Assembly: GCF_001625215.2 (NCBI RefSeq) | Contig: NC_030384.2 | Coordinates: forward strand, 31,670,527 to 31,734,526 | From: Daucus carota subsp. sativus | Lineage: Eukaryota; Streptophyta; Magnoliopsida; Apiales; Apiaceae | DNA length: 64,000 nucleotides | Reading direction: 5' to 3' | In this document: positions 1 through 16,577 of the stretch, piece by piece | Position numbering within the stretch: position 1 is the first letter of the stretch | Layout: every line of letters begins with the position of its first letter | Made by a program: the position numbers and the translations under genes | The notes under the pieces: generated by a model | What the model was told of the DNA's origin: nothing | The model's database searches: none | Seen by the model: the letters and a program-made list of their open reading frames with translations, nothing else

Positions 1-2083
1 CCACATCTTAATTAACTAAAATGGTTAACCGCACGCTAAGACCCAAATTTTATAACTTTGGTGACCGGTTTTTGATTGAGTCATGCTTCTTTATAACAGT
101 GGACCCCCGCAAATTCATCAACCACATCAATCAAAATCTATCAAAATTATAGAATTTGATGTTTACCATGTACTCATGGCACACACTAGACAAACCCATT
201 AACTAAAACCAGTTTTACTGGGCGTATCCGGGTCATTAACCAAATTTTAGTATTTTTGTTGACCGAAATACGAGAAAATGTTACAAAATATTATAATAAG
301 CATCTATTTGAAGAAAACATTAATATATTTTTTTTATAAAATAGGTGTTAAGCATTCTTGGTCAATTCAGAATAAGTAACCGGTGAAATGATATTATGCT
401 AAATTTTGTTGGAAATATGTTATGTATCATAAGATCGGATATAATATGCTATCCTGGATAATTATATTTTCTTATTCTTACATTCTTATCATATACGACT
501 CTTTCGCTTACACACATCATTTTCAATTTAACGCCAACAATCATTAATATTATCATTTTATCATCAATTATTTTCTCGTAAAAAAATTACAGATATGATA
601 TATGAATATATCCTATTACTCATTCTCAAAATGGGGATAATAGAATGGTATTTCTTGTCATAATTTTTAAACAAATAAATAAAAATTATGATATTTTTGT
701 CGTTTCATCTGAATTTTTTTAATTTAAAATCGGTGCCTTGAAAGAAATAATTATGTACACATGCATAGAATAATTGGAAAAAAAAGTCAATATATTATTA
801 CATCTTCCTATCATCATCATGATGCTTACAATATTCCTATTACGCTTGTAAATTAGTTTACATATATTGTCACCATAATATATATGTCAAAATTATATTT
901 CAAACTTAGAGCACTGAATTTGTCGGATAGAGTCTGCAAACTTGCAAATCCCGTAATATTGCACTATATAAAAAGAGTCGACAATCATTAGATATCAAAA
1001 ACCCCACTCTTCACCAAAGACGCGAGCTGGTACAACTTATCTTATTGAAGTCTCCGCTCTCGCATGAGCATGGGGTAATCTTACGTATAGAAAGCCTGGC
1101 AACAACCCACATTCACTCATGTATATTTATTTGAAACGAAAACTATTTACTACTATAGCCTACATGGTTGTACAGATACTTGAAGAGTGTGTATGTCCAT
1201 TCGGAATCTATACAAAATGTCAAGATCCTAAATTGATAATGAAATCTGCAATGTATTTTCAAACGGTACAGCACCCTTAAAAATCTTGGCAAATATATAT
1301 CATACCTTAGGCTTTTTCATGATGTCATTCATTCATCTACTTACATATTGTTAGCACTACAATGTTTCATATGCTTTATTAACATCTCATATCTAATTTT
1401 TCAGCTTTTGAGAGATCAAAGAATTTTTAGTATTTAATTTTTGTAGAAGTTGCAACTCTAGTCTTTAATTTTTGTAAAAGAATAGATCTATTATTCTAAA
1501 AAGTAAATTCTTCCGATTTAACAAATTATCAACAAAAATGACATAATAGGAGATTCTCTCAAAAGTGCAACTTTTTCTCCTTTATTACCGTTAAACCATC
1601 TTGAAGAGAGAGTTTTAATGCTAGCTCTGGGAGGTTTGTTATGTATAATATGTTTTAATGTCTTTTTCCTAAGGTTGATTGATAACTTTTTCCCAAATGT
1701 GCTTAGCTGTTCAATTTCAGAGCTCAGAACTTTTGCACGGCTTCTTATCAGTATCCTGCTTTTGTACACCTTTCAAGTTTTAATATTGTTTTTCTCACCC
1801 CTTCTTCATATTGCAGACCGAAAGAAAGAACCGATCTCACGCACGCATCAAACTTATATTGTAACAAAAGTTGGTATGGAAACTTAACAATCAACACGTC
1901 AACTAGCAAATCTTATCTCTGTTGTTAAATACAGTTTCAGTTTGTTCTACTACATTAACTAGACTTCTGTGTGAAAATCTACGACTGTAATTCCTGCTCA
2001 AACTGAGGGTTCCAAAGACCATATAAACAGAGTTGAGAAACCTATCATATACTTATCTATGTACTTGTTATTATATATTCACT
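1..2083. other. AT-rich intergenic DNA
   Basis: I find no gene here. Open frames are short and match no family I recognise. A TATA-like stretch (tatataaa near 964) stands about 30 bases before a less AT-rich segment at 1000-1100, but no open frame follows it. The last few hundred bases before 2084 are presumably the 3' untranslated region of the MORC gene, which ends at 2084. Confidence 0.6.
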
Positions 2084-3959
2084 TTATTCATCTAAAAAGA
2101 CTGATACTGATTCTTCAAGCAGCCTCCGGTACTCCTGCTGAAGCTTAGCAAGTTCGTCTCTTAGTTCTTTTGCCTGAAACATATTTAGGAGAACCTCTGC
2201 TGAAAATTAATGTACATATTGCCTTTTAAGTGCAACTATCTTGATTTATCGAATTTCCTGCTGAGGATTGCAAGCTAAGAAAATTGTACCTTTATATTAA
2301 GAGCATCCTCCCTTGTCATCAGGTCAAGTAAACTACATAGGATAAATGAGGATTAGAACATTCATCAGACAAACCGTGCAACAGTTCAAAGCATCTAGAA
2401 AAGAAATGAACTTCGTTGAACTATTTGTTTCCTTGATGTGGATTATGGGACAATGTGAACAATATTTTTTGAAACACCTGATTTGAGATGAGTAATTTGC
2501 ACCACAAATAATATTACAACCTTGCTGTTTCAAATCATACTCTTAACAGATTTGTGTCCCCATGTGTCTGACCACAACTGGATCACAGAACATGTATGTG
2601 CAATGTGGATGATGCCCAAAGTTCGGCATCTAAGCTGATATCACAATAATATACTGATTTTTAAGGCAACATGAAATAAGATGTAATTTTGATTCAATTT
2701 ATATTACTAGCATCCACTGTAGCAGTGTCACTGCACTTGGTATCTAAATAAACAACCAGGTTGATCAGAACAACCAGTTGACACAGTTATCATATAGACA
2801 GTTTAATTACCATCACAACCATTATGTTAGAGTTGACATATCCACTAACAAGTTGAGGTACATGAAACCAATAGTATAAGATTTTCAACATGTTATTTTG
2901 CACATTGCTACGTAAATCAACATCATAAGCTATTAAACCCTATGAAATTACCAAGTTGAATTATAACTTTCAAATTCCTTCAGGTGAAAGAATCAATTGG
3001 ACATATTAAGATACACCAGTCTTTTAATGTTTTACACTTACCGTGATTTGAGCTTTCGGTTTTCTTCCCGCAAATTTTCCTCTTCATTTTGCACTTGAAT
3101 GTCATAGTCACTGGAAGGCTGCACCGTGAAAGCCAGGATCAATTGCGATGTCCCAAGAAGTTCAGCCGTTGGCTAAATCTCAATCACAGTAATATGTGAA
3201 CTTGAATAAGATACTAGTTAAAATTCACTTTGCATTATCATGTCATATCTTCTTAGCTAGGAAAATAATTGACTAACTACCCTTAAATTGTATAAACATC
3301 TTTAAAATCTTCAAACAAGATACTAGAGAACTAAAAGTATAAACATATCTCAAGTAAGAAGGTTCATGGCATAAACTAGGGCTGCAAGTGACAGAGTCAA
3401 GCTGAGTTCCGTTTGAACCGGGTCGAGATTAACTTTTTTCTGAAATGAGCTGAGCCATCTGAGTTTTCCAACCGAACAGAAAGTGATGTTCAAGATCGGC
3501 TCGTTTAATAATGAGCCGATGCAAGTTTGCTCAACAATTCAAGTCGAGCCAAACTCAAACTGAGATCGAAGATAGTCGAGTTGACCACAAAGAATTCGTA
3601 TATAAATTTTACTAAACCAATCCTCATTCGTGAAATGTGATTTATAGTCTCACAAGTTAAATTTATGTCGATGTTACATCTATGTCAAAGTTACAGTATC
3701 TTAATAGACACACACACACTTACGTATATGGTTGTGGTCGATGGCTGTGGACCTGTTAGGCGGTCCATAGTTTTTTGGCCGTTTTTAATACATTCGGCGC
3801 TTAAAAAGCTCTGAACGGGATCATTTTCCCCGTCCAGAAGTTAAAACGCTGGATGTATTAAAGAGGTGTTATAATCCTGGCCGCTAGATATTCATCCAAC
3901 GGCCAAAAAACTATCTGCCAACTACCAGGTCCACAGCCATCGATGTTTGTGGACCAGGA

Positions 3960-4010
<51 letters not shown>

Positions 4011-7000
4011 TAGTATAAAAGAGATCGGAATATTGTTTATTAAATAATTTTTTTTTTTTTTTTTACTTCTTTTTATGTACCTGCCTAGCTTCATTGTCCG
4101 GGGAATCAGCTTCATAAGACCTTGATGTTTCATACTTTCTAGGTTCAGCTTTGGATACCATCTTCGAATTGTTTTCCTTCCCTTGTATATAGGTTACTGA
4201 TCAATATTACTGCAAATGTTAGCAGCAGCAATGCAAAGTTCTAAACAGTTACTTTAATTGTCAGCAAATATATGCAATTGCAATCTCTACCCGTGACATG
4301 ATTCAGATTAGGATCATCGGTAGATTCAACTGCAGAAGAATTTGGTCGATCACCTCTTGAGTTGTAAATCACGGATGTAGTAGGATTCATTGGCACTGGT
4401 AGCAGAACATGATTGTCAGACCCTAAAGGTAGTCTCCTGGTGCGGGACTTCTTCTTATGCTGGTAACCAATGAGTCCACAGTGAATCTCCCTGCCAAGAT
4501 TTAATAGCAAATATACTGAATTAACCAGCGGAAAAGGATAAAGATGGCTTTTTTCACTTTCCGGAGAAAATTAAAATTATGAATTTATGATACCGAGAAT
4601 TTTAACAGATGTGAATAGGTGCATAGAGTTATTTAGAGATTATAGCTAGTATGGAACAAAATAAAATTCAAATTTATAATATTAACATTTTACTTCAGGA
4701 AAATATCTAAAGAAGAAAGTGGGGCAATTTATCCTCTTAACTGTCACGTTACAGTAATGTTGCTCATATATTCCCTAAGCATACTGAAACAACATTTCAA
4801 AGCTATTCATTCTTCAATTCCATAGAAAAATCAAAAACCAGAATAACATAAAGTTATATCTATTTAATCTATCCTCTTAAGTGTCACCTTAAAGTAACTG
4901 TGCTCACATATTTTCTTAAGCATATAGAAAAAAACATTTCAAAGCCATTTCATTCTTCATGAGTTACTTAAAAAATAAAAAACAGATTCAGATAAAGTTA
5001 TATATATTACGCCAGTCCTGACTAAAATTATTTGGGTTTCTGAATCAGATACTTCCGCTGGCCTTTAAATGCAACAACAGAAAACAAATTTCTGGAAATC
5101 CAGATAAATTTGTCTAAAAGTTATGCAGCCATTTTAAAGAGAAGCATTCATCCCAAGTACAGTTTTACTATATTCCTACAATTTAACCTCTCTGAAAGAG
5201 AATTAAACTTTAGCAGCTCCTAGCTTACCAGTACTCCAGTGTCATTTCCTTCAACCGATGTTCAAGCCTTTGGAAAAGCGAAGTCTTCTCAAAATCTTGC
5301 TTATTGTGAGTTGGCTGAATAAAATTTGCTTCCAGAACACCTATTAAATACAATAACACCGTGCATTACCTATATGCTACAACACCTATAGATATGTCTT
5401 TACAAGAAACAGTAAAATAAATTACACAAACAGTACTTACCAACAATTCCTCTTGCGGTATTGTTTGTTCTATAGTTGACTACTGGCCAGAATGGCTGTT
5501 TAAGAAGTTGATGTAAATGTTAAGAAATATATTAGCCTTTTCTCGCCCTCAGTAAATTACTGTTAGCTTGGTAAAAGAATAAACTAAACAACTTTTAGCC
5601 TAGTCAGAAAACTCATTCCGTAAGCCCTATTATTTAACCTTCTATCTATTATTATGAACATGGAAATAAAAAAGAAAGGATCCTTCATTCAGGTCAATTA
5701 TGTGTTCTTGTGGAACTATAACATTGAGAGTGCAGGAGTCATGATACTAGAAATTGATTCCTTTTTTCCAAGTAGAACTTGCAGATGGAGAGAGAGAGAG
5801 AGAATTACCAGTATAAGGCGATTCCAGTGGTAAACACTGAATCCATGGACATTAACTTGGCGAGTATCTTTTAAGAAACCTATTGTAGTAATAACAGCAG
5901 CCTGTGCATAAACCCCATAAGCAAGTTAATGGCTAGTTGGTAATCTGGGCAATAAATCAACAGCAGCCTCTCAGCAAACCAAAGAACTATCAAATAATTC
6001 GAAGGAAGACATAGGTTTATGAATTTTAATAAAAATAGAGTACTTGTCATACACAACATAGAGGCTCTTGAAATCACATACCAGGTGGCACAAAAGGTTG
6101 ATATCTACAACAGACAACTAGAAGTAGATTGTTCAATTCTAGGAAGCAAAGTGGCAGAGGTGTTCATTCTCAGAATAGCGTGTCCAATAAAGTAGCTATT
6201 TATAAGAAGCTGAATGAACATAATACAGAATTGTTTTACAAGTTCTTTAATCGTTTATCGAAACTATATCATATAGTTCAGATTAGGTGATACACAGCAA
6301 GGTAAAAACAAATTAACACTTGAAGAGGTGCGATGCAGGATAATAGCAAGCATATGAAGCACTAAGAATATTACAAACCTCTGAATTGCTACCGATTTGA
6401 GGCTTATATAGTATGAATTCAGGAAATATGAGATCATTCGCAAGATTATGACGCTCTATTTCTTTTCCTCTTAAAACAATTTTAAAGCTTTGTGGTAGAC
6501 GGAGGTACAAGATGGATACATATACCTATTGTACACAAGAATAATGTTAGAACACTGTAAGGCAAGTTAAGGTATCCCGTGAATTCAATAATTCCACAGT
6601 ATATAGAAACTTACACGGAGAGAATATCGGTAAAGGTTTGTGATATGCTGGTCTTGAATTGGTTTTGGGTTCAGGCCTGTCTGAATGACTTCTGCATCAG
6701 CATTAATACGGATATCCTGTGGTAACCAAGTTGAAAGTAGCCAAACCATTATATTTGAGCTATAACTCACATAGTAAGCATAAGGAAATGAAATCATATA
6801 AGAGAATGAACCTCTGCATCAGAGTCAAAATCCAGTTCCATGTCCTCTGTATCATTAAGCCAGAGATTATAAATAACAATTTTGGTCCCATGCTGCCCTA
6901 TATCATCAAACTGTTCACTGAGTTAATATTACATAAATCTTCGAAAAGAAATTTGAAGTAATGGGAGAGCACATTGATTCTGCAGTAATATATGGCATTT

Positions 7001-9870
7001 AAAAGTAGAAATCTGAGTTCTATGAAGTTTCATTTATTAATATCCTGACCATTTAGATTGACAAGTACATAGACTAAAGAGTGTGTTAGTGTATGGGTGT
7101 AGTTTGGTAATCAGCCATATTAAGTGCTATCCCCACTATATATAAGGTAAGAGGCCTCTGCTGGAAGTTGTGAGTCACATTTTATTCTGCAATTCTTGCT
7201 TAGCCAAATGATTTCAAGGATTCCTGTTATAGTATTTGTCTCCTGTTTTTCTTTTTATAAGTCACATTACTTTCTTCATAACTATGAAACTTCAATATCA
7301 GCATCCTCTTTGAGATCATCTAGACTGATTTCCAATTTTTTCGTAATATTGTCCCAATTCTGGTATAGATTTCTGTTATATATATTTCTCTCATTCATTA
7401 TCATCACATCCATCAGAACAACTAAAGAACTCTAAAGTATAAGAAGTCAGTAGTAACTCTGAGAAGACGTAAGAAGCGCACTTGCTCAAGAAGTAAGTCT
7501 TTAGTGGAGTAGGGGGACCACTGCAACAAAACAGACAAATTAGATATAAAGTGCTCTTCGCCATTAAAATACACGGGAACCATACTCCTTATTGATTCTT
7601 CGTACTCAAAATCTACCTGTAAAAAAGATGCTATTAGTGAGCAACTGATATTTAGTTGCACACTGGTAAGGTATCAGAATGAATAGACAACAGATATACA
7701 AGGAATTGTAGAAGTCAATAAAAGGTTGGAGAAGCCATTTGCTAGAGACGAAATTACCAGCAGTGAAACCAAATAGAATGCAATACCAGTAAACTTCTAA
7801 CCTAAACCAGTTGGTTTAGAATACAGGAAAGGGTTAAATTTATTAATGGCTCAGTGCCATGCAATAAGGTATTCGATAGATTAATCATCACTAAACTCTC
7901 AAGCATAACAAGAGGACAGAAGGAACTTTCTTGTCTACCTGTTGAGCTAGTATGCAGACAAGTACTGTTTTGTATTTTATTTTATACACCGAACTTATTT
8001 GTTGCCTGTTTTCTTTTGTGTAAACTTAAGATATTATTTAATTATTCCCTTTGCATGATCAACTTCAATTATTTCTTCACTGAATTAAGTATAGCAATAG
8101 ACCTAAAGTCAAATATTTGGCCTTTAATATTATGGTAAGTGTAGATTCTTTTTCGCTAAAAAGACATTACTTTGACTATTACATTAAGGAAAAAAACTGA
8201 ACTGCATATAAAGTAGACTCTCTACTTATCTCTTTTCGCTTTTTCTGCAATTTAATAGAGCTTCTTACTTGTTCATTTGGTCCAACCTAAAGTCCAGTTC
8301 ATAACAATTTTGAGCTACCCAATGTCTTGTCTTTTATTTCCAACAAGGTACTTATATGATAACAACAGGAGAGAATTTCTATTGACAAGTCTTGTTTTCA
8401 CAATATTATGCTATGCTTCAATCTTCCATTAAGAACCAGGAGAGGATTCTAGCTCTGTGCTAAAAACCTCTATAAAATAAGAAGTACCACCTAGTTTGAT
8501 TACCAAGACATGGCAATATTCAAATTAACAATTAATATTTTAATGCGTTTAAATATACATTAAACTGACCAGTGGGACTACAATTCTGTCATGACCTGCC
8601 TGTCTTAAAAATGTATAAGAGAGAAGTCCAATGCTCTGACATAGTCCCCTGATGATAAAAATTATATCAACTCAGATAAACTTTAAGATACTCAAAACCA
8701 CAGGACAAGTAAATGCTGAAAAATACACAAGTAGACAATATTTTTTTAAAATGGGGATTATGTTTCCACAGATGCTGATGTTTTATGCCTTACAAAGGGC
8801 CACACTACAGATTCCATGAAGTTTCAGCTAAAAGCTATAACAAATTCCAAATATTATCACATTATGGAGTAACACTAAATTTCGTTTAGTATTAAGTTTG
8901 GTATAAGGAATACTGAGGACTCAAATATAGATTGAATCGAAAAGCTCTTCCTCCCCTGATGCTTACAAAATCACCTAAACTGCTAACAGACATGTAGATA
9001 CATATAAAATACTTGAGCAGATGTCAAACCTCGCACTAGAGTGTCGAGTGAAGACAATAACGTCTGAACCAAGTCTCATAGAGCTCGTCTTAAAGCCATT
9101 TCCGTCTGTGGAGTTATAGTCAGTAATCAGCAGTGCACAAAGTGGAGAGCCAAAATAAGTCAAGAACCCAATATATTCATACACTGCCCAATTGCGTTTT
9201 TAATCTTCTTCTTATCTGAAAATCCAAAGCTCATGCAATGACGAATAGCTTCGGGGTGCATTCCACCACCATCATCTTGTAATAGACAAAGAAAGTTTTA
9301 GAAGATTATACATAACAAAATTAATCATTAAGAAAATGGATGAAACAAGTACCCCACACGAACTTTAAATTTTTTTTACCTTGAATAAGTAACGCAGGAC
9401 TTCCATCCCGGGGATTAGTAGTTTTGTCTATCATCACAAATGTAGCCCCATTGTGTATCTAGTATAGACGGCATATGACAATTTTTTTAAATCATAACTA
9501 GACACTTAGACCAGTACCAAAGATAATAGCCTGATCTGAAGCTATCATCAGAAATTACAACTTATAATCCAACAAAAATACATAATAAAATTATGATTTA
9601 GCGACTCGCAGTACTGTCCACAAGTAGCCATACAAATATGTATAACACCTTATTTTGAAAAATGGCAGTAAACAAGAATGAAGGAAGAAGGAGAACATGA
9701 ATGTACACGGAACAATTTCAATTGTGTAAAAGAATTAACAGAAATATATCAACCAGAGCAAGTGGAAAAAAGAAGGAGAAGGCAACTTTCACCTCATCAA
9801 CTGCGTTGTCAAGTAGCTCTGCTATTGCTGCAAGTAAGAACCCAAACGAAAAAAGTAATTAGAGTCAGTA

Positions 9871-9929
<59 letters not shown>

Positions 9930-10846
9930 CATTAGATAGTGAACAGAATTTTCCCAGGGAGAAAAATGATAGCATAAAGTAAAGATTAAGATACCACCAA
10001 AGATCCACTTATGTGAGGTAGCGTTGGAGTGAAGGAACTCTGGATGTATGTGCATTCGACTATTCCCATCTGAGAGGAAAAAAATGACGAAGAAAGTGTT
10101 TTAGAAAGCACTGGAACACCATGAATAAGCACATGCTACTAAATATAGCTTCATTTGATTTATGATTATATCACAATACACAGTCGAGCCATATACTTTT
10201 AAATTTTATACCATCTGTGACACAGGCCTGATCAGATCATATTACTTAAACTAGTAAACGTCAGGAAGCACATGCAAACTTTATACAAGCCCAACAAAAG
10301 GGAACATAGAGATTAGGTCAGACATCGGAAGCCTGGACTATTTGATAAGTATCCAAATCTATTTATGAAATAGTTACTGGACTGTCCCATTACAATTCAA
10401 CGATGATCAATGCCATGCATATATATAAATCAACATCAAGGGAAAAGGGCAGACTGGAAGTTATGTAAGATGGTAAGAGTACTTTTCATTGTAGTTTTAG
10501 CTCGTTGTTCGTTGCCATAGTTTCCAGCTTTCCAAAACTGCCGACAAATAGGTGCTGCCCATGAAGAAGACAGTTGACAGGGTCTTGTTTCAGCAACTTG
10601 AGCACTTCCTTGATTTGTGTAACACACATTATTTTCTGCTGAGCTTAATAAATTTGTGCAGATTTCATCTTCGAGTTCATATCTTGCAGGATGCCTTCTG
10701 AACTTTTGGCAAGCCTTCTTCCTACTATTAAGGCAATTTCTTACAACAGTCTCTAAACAGGAATGTGGCCTCTTTACTACATTCTTTCCAGTGGCATCTT
10801 CAGTTTCACTATCACTACTTAAATGTATGGAGTTTGTGGAAATCAT
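2084..10846 (-). CDS. MORC-family GHKL ATPase (microrchidia)
   Basis: Plant MORC proteins are nuclear GHKL ATPases that compact chromatin, support transposon silencing and affect disease resistance. I rebuilt 19 coding exons (minus strand): 10846-10483, 10069-9995, 9827-9793, 9458-9380, 9275-9183, 9105-9030, 8648-8570, 7616-7482, 6910-6812, 6716-6615, 6525-6379, 5901-5809, 5495-5441, 5340-5229, 4490-4291, 4181-4081, 3118-3042, 2332-2290, 2173-2084. They total 2055 nt, or 684 residues, close to the family's usual 630-700. Visible motifs are CRQFWKAGNY (about residue 101), HSNATSHKW, the Bergerat helix ELLDNAVDE, DDGGGM, GQYGNGFK, then the S5-like part (QSIGLLSYTF, QWSPYST, GTKIVIYNLW, THNKQDFEKT, CGLIGYQ) and a C-terminal coiled coil. 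The ATP-site residues look intact. The start is the first in-frame ATG of exon 1. The frame stays open upstream to a possible acceptor near 10910, so a further 5' exon cannot be excluded. I do not assign a MORC number. Confidence 0.9.
3379..3590. repeat. Truncated hAT-like repeat (gagctgagcc type)
   Basis: The segment starts with tagggctgcaagtgac, matching the TAGGGCTG end of the complete hAT-like elements elsewhere in the window. It continues with degenerate gagccgagct-like words to about 3590. No matching right end is visible, so I read it as a broken copy inside the MORC intron between the exons at 4081-4181 and 3042-3118. Confidence 0.45.
3738..3943. mobile_element. Mutator-like MITE in a MORC intron
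   Basis: This 206-bp element has long imperfect inverted ends: it starts TCGATGGCTGTGGACC and ends GGTCCACAGCCATCGA, and the similarity runs on through the ggccaaaaaacta parts. The flanking 9-mers are tggttgtgg (3729-3737) and tgtttgtgg (3944-3952), which match at 8 of 9 positions and fit a Mutator-type 9-bp target duplication. It encodes nothing. A long TA microsatellite follows. Confidence 0.75.
3962..4008. repeat. (TA)n microsatellite
   Basis: About 23 uninterrupted TA units lie inside the MORC intron, just downstream of the Mutator-like MITE. Confidence 0.95.
9874..9929. repeat. (CT)n(TA)n compound microsatellite
   Basis: About 15 CT units run directly into about 13 TA units, in the MORC intron between the exons at 9995-10069 and 9793-9827. 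Confidence 0.95.
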
Positions 10847-12126
10847 TGCAGGCACTACAATAGTAGCAGAATGATCAATAGAGTACGCAGACTGCAGAAC
10901 ATAATCAACCTTCTAAACCAAATAAACAAGACATGACTTAAGAGGCTTATATTGTCATTAATTTCCCATATAACCTTCTTTAATCACTTTGCAAAATAAC
11001 TTCTAAATGTGATCATGTACAGTTCCAATGGTATACAAGGACACAATACAAGCTATATCTGTTGACTATATTAGACGGAGTTACAAGCAATACATGGAAG
11101 CAACCAAATAAAACAAGTTGTAACTATTCGTGGCCAAATCTTATTTCTCATGGATAAAGTACACTTAATAAAACACCCGAGAAATGGCAATGTTGTAATG
11201 GTAGGAGGTACGAACAGAGGGCCATATGGTCCAAATTTAAGCATCTTTTATAGATTATCACTCAGTAATTCATAACTCTCATAAAAATGAATCACTTAGA
11301 TCTGCATAAGGACCATAAATAATGAGTCAATGACACATTAATAAAAGCCCAATCTAGTACCCTGTTTGGAACCACTTATCATTATTCAACAAAATCATAT
11401 CCTTAAAACTAAAAAAGAGCTGCTTCCTTTACATGACAAACAATAAACACAAAATAGCAGAAAACGAACGTTATAAATCAGGGTTCTGGGTGTAAAATAT
11501 TTTACAAACCCCAACACAACATATATCTATGACCAGTGAGGACTAAAAGGTATTACCCTAATTTTTGGATGCTATCGGAGCCCTCACTTTAAAATAATTT
11601 CCTAAATAACAGTTCGGGATTTGGAAAAAATAATTTACTAAATATTAAAGTTCAGTCGAGACCGAAGTCTAGGTTAACCCTTTTAGTTCCGCCCTGTGAA
11701 AGCGTAAACAAGCTACAATTTGAGAAATGAGAAGCGAATGAGGCTTCTATTGAGGTGAAAAGCTTCAAGCACACATAGTTATTTCTGTAGGAATGAACAA
11801 CATGCAAATACAAAGAAATCAAGATGAGCAAATGAGCATTCCTCAACACCAACATAATAATAAATAGGAAACTATACATACAAGAATAATAAGACATATA
11901 CATACAAATATTTACAAGCTTCTGCCAGGAGCTGCAAACCTGTAAGTAATGGAGCAGAAAGAAAGTAATGGGGGCAGCGAAAGAAGGGTAGTGATCAAAA
12001 TAGCAGAGAGTAACTTCCTGAGTAAGATTTGTCAACAATTACAGTTCCCAGACGAGACACCTGACGTGTTCAGCCTTGAAATAGAAATGTTCCCATTGAT
12101 ATTATTTTTATACTATTTTATATTCT

Positions 12127-12343
12127 CATCCCAATTTATTTGTTTTGTCTATTTTTTTATGGTTAATTTGACCAAATTTTGGTTGAAATAATTAAAAAAA
12201 TGATGAAAAATATATTATTAGAATGTACAATTACTCTACTAAAATGTATTTTTTTCATTTTTCAAGATCATGTAATAACAATTACTCCGATCAAAGTGGG
12301 GTCAATTTGACCAAAAAATTAAACAAGATAGATAAATTGGGAC
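12127..12343. mobile_element. Stowaway-like MITE
   Basis: The left end reads atcccaatttatttgttttg and the right end, reverse complemented, reads gtcccaatttatctatcttg. The inverted similarity continues through ggtcaatttgacc. The ctcccaatt-like ends and size of about 217 bp are typical of plant Stowaway (mariner-type) MITEs. It lies upstream of the MORC gene. Confidence 0.65.
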
Positions 12344-12533
12344 GCAAAGTGTACCCGAAAGTTATTGTTCGTATTTTCAGGGGGTTTAAAAGATGTGCTA
12401 CAACGTCTATACATTGTTCCTGCAAGTTCCCGGAGTGTGAGCCATGGAAGAAACTGCTATCGTGAACATATTGAAGAAGTGAGCAACTAGCCAGCCAACT
12501 ACTGGAGCTTTAATTAAAAATTGCAATTTTCTT

Positions 12534-12683
12534 AAGTTCGGTTAAACCGAAATCGAACCGAAATAATCGAAGTATTTCGATTTGAAATACAAGTTTGGTT
12601 CGGTTTTCAAACTTATAAAAGTTCGTTTTCAGTTATTTCTATTCGGTCCGATTTTTAACCGATCCGACCGTTTGCTCAGCCTA
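12534..12683. repeat. Truncated hAT-like TTCGGT repeat
   Basis: Degenerate ttcggtt and aaccgaa words end in gctcagccta, resembling the right end (gctcagcccta) of the complete element at 27356-28031. No left end with a matching target duplication is visible, so this is probably a decayed copy. Confidence 0.5.
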
Positions 12684-13051
12684 ACAACTAATTAAACAAG
12701 ATCGATTAGAAGCAATATTACCTTAATTTGTTCACTTGTGTCGTCGTACACTATATTTAGTCATTCTGTCCATATCATTTTTTTTATGATTTTATTTTTT
12801 GAAGTCTCATCCAATTTTTTATATTTCAAAATTTATCAAAAATAGTCAATAAGTCTCATCACATTCTCAATTTTCCTTCTTTTTCACACTACTATTATTA
12901 CACTATCTCCTTTTTATATATTAAATATCAATGGATCTCACCAATTCACCAAATTTTCATTATCTTTTCCACTATTTTATACATATTTTTTAACCTCCAT
13001 GTTCAAACCAAAATGGAGTGAGTATATCACACAATGATAGAATAATATATT

Positions 13052-13257
13052 ACTCCCTCGGTCCCAAATAAATATCACTTTGACTTTTTACACATAATTT
13101 GAGACATAAAAGTGACATACTTCTATTTATTGTTTTTCAAATTTCATATTCTGAATAAAATTTTAACATCTATATTTTTATTCAAAAAAATATTTGAAAA
13201 ATATTTATATTTTTTCTGCACGTTAAATTACGTGTAAAAAGTCAAAACATGAGTACT
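13052..13257. mobile_element. Stowaway-like MITE (decayed)
   Basis: The left end is tactccctcggtcccaaat. The tract tttgactttttacacataat is mirrored near the right end by acgtgtaaaaagtcaaaac. The outermost right bases are degenerate (atgagtact). It is a typical CTCCCT-type plant MITE lying downstream of the CRK gene. Confidence 0.6.
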
Positions 13258-13292
13258 ATTGCTAACTCAATTCATTATGTGGTCCGGCAGAG

Positions 13293-13323
13293 ATTCAGGG
13301 GCCATATAGCCTCTGCACTCAAA
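13293..13323. repeat. 31-bp stray copy of a CRK exon/intron border
   Basis: This stretch is identical over 31 bases to 14254-14284, which spans the start of CRK exon 5 and the end of the preceding intron (central part ggggccatatagcctctgca). It lies about 330 bp beyond the CRK stop codon and next to the right end of a decayed MITE. Confidence 0.85.
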
Positions 13324-13655
13324 TTATTAGAGGGTAAATGGTGTGGTTTTGATTGGTGTGATTTTTGTAAATGCAGATATACACCATTTTTAGAAAGTGT
13401 ATATCAATCAAAAACTTTTAAATTTATAGATTTTAGTACTTAGCATGTGCCATGGGCACACCATAGAAAACTGTAATATCATTTTTCATTTCTTGCTGTT
13501 ATGTGCATGCTGCAAGAAGCAGAATTGCTTTTTTATCTTCTGTACATTCTAATTTCTATACATTTTTCAGAGTGGTTTCTGTACAAACTCAACACATGTT
13601 GACATTGATGCAGCAGTTCTCTTCAATACAGAGTCAGTGTTACTGTTACATGAAC

Positions 13656-16577
<2,922 letters not shown>

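Larger units (their letters stand above)
10847..13655. other. Intergenic DNA between MORC and CRK with MITEs
   Basis: This interval holds the presumed MORC promoter and leader, two Stowaway-like MITEs (listed separately), a truncated TTCGGT-type repeat and a short stray copy of CRK exon sequence. I see no further gene. A pyrimidine-rich stretch ending in an AG near 11941 (minus strand) could belong to a MORC leader exon or intron, but I cannot prove it. Confidence 0.5.

Noticed and set aside
950..1120. TATA-like motif followed by less AT-rich sequence, possible small RNA gene
   Set aside because: No plant snRNA upstream element, no open frame and no recognisable RNA fold by eye.
11652..12038. 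A 128-codon open frame on the minus strand upstream of MORC
   Set aside because: Composition is hydrophobic and irregular with no known domain. At most it overlaps untranslated leader sequence of MORC.
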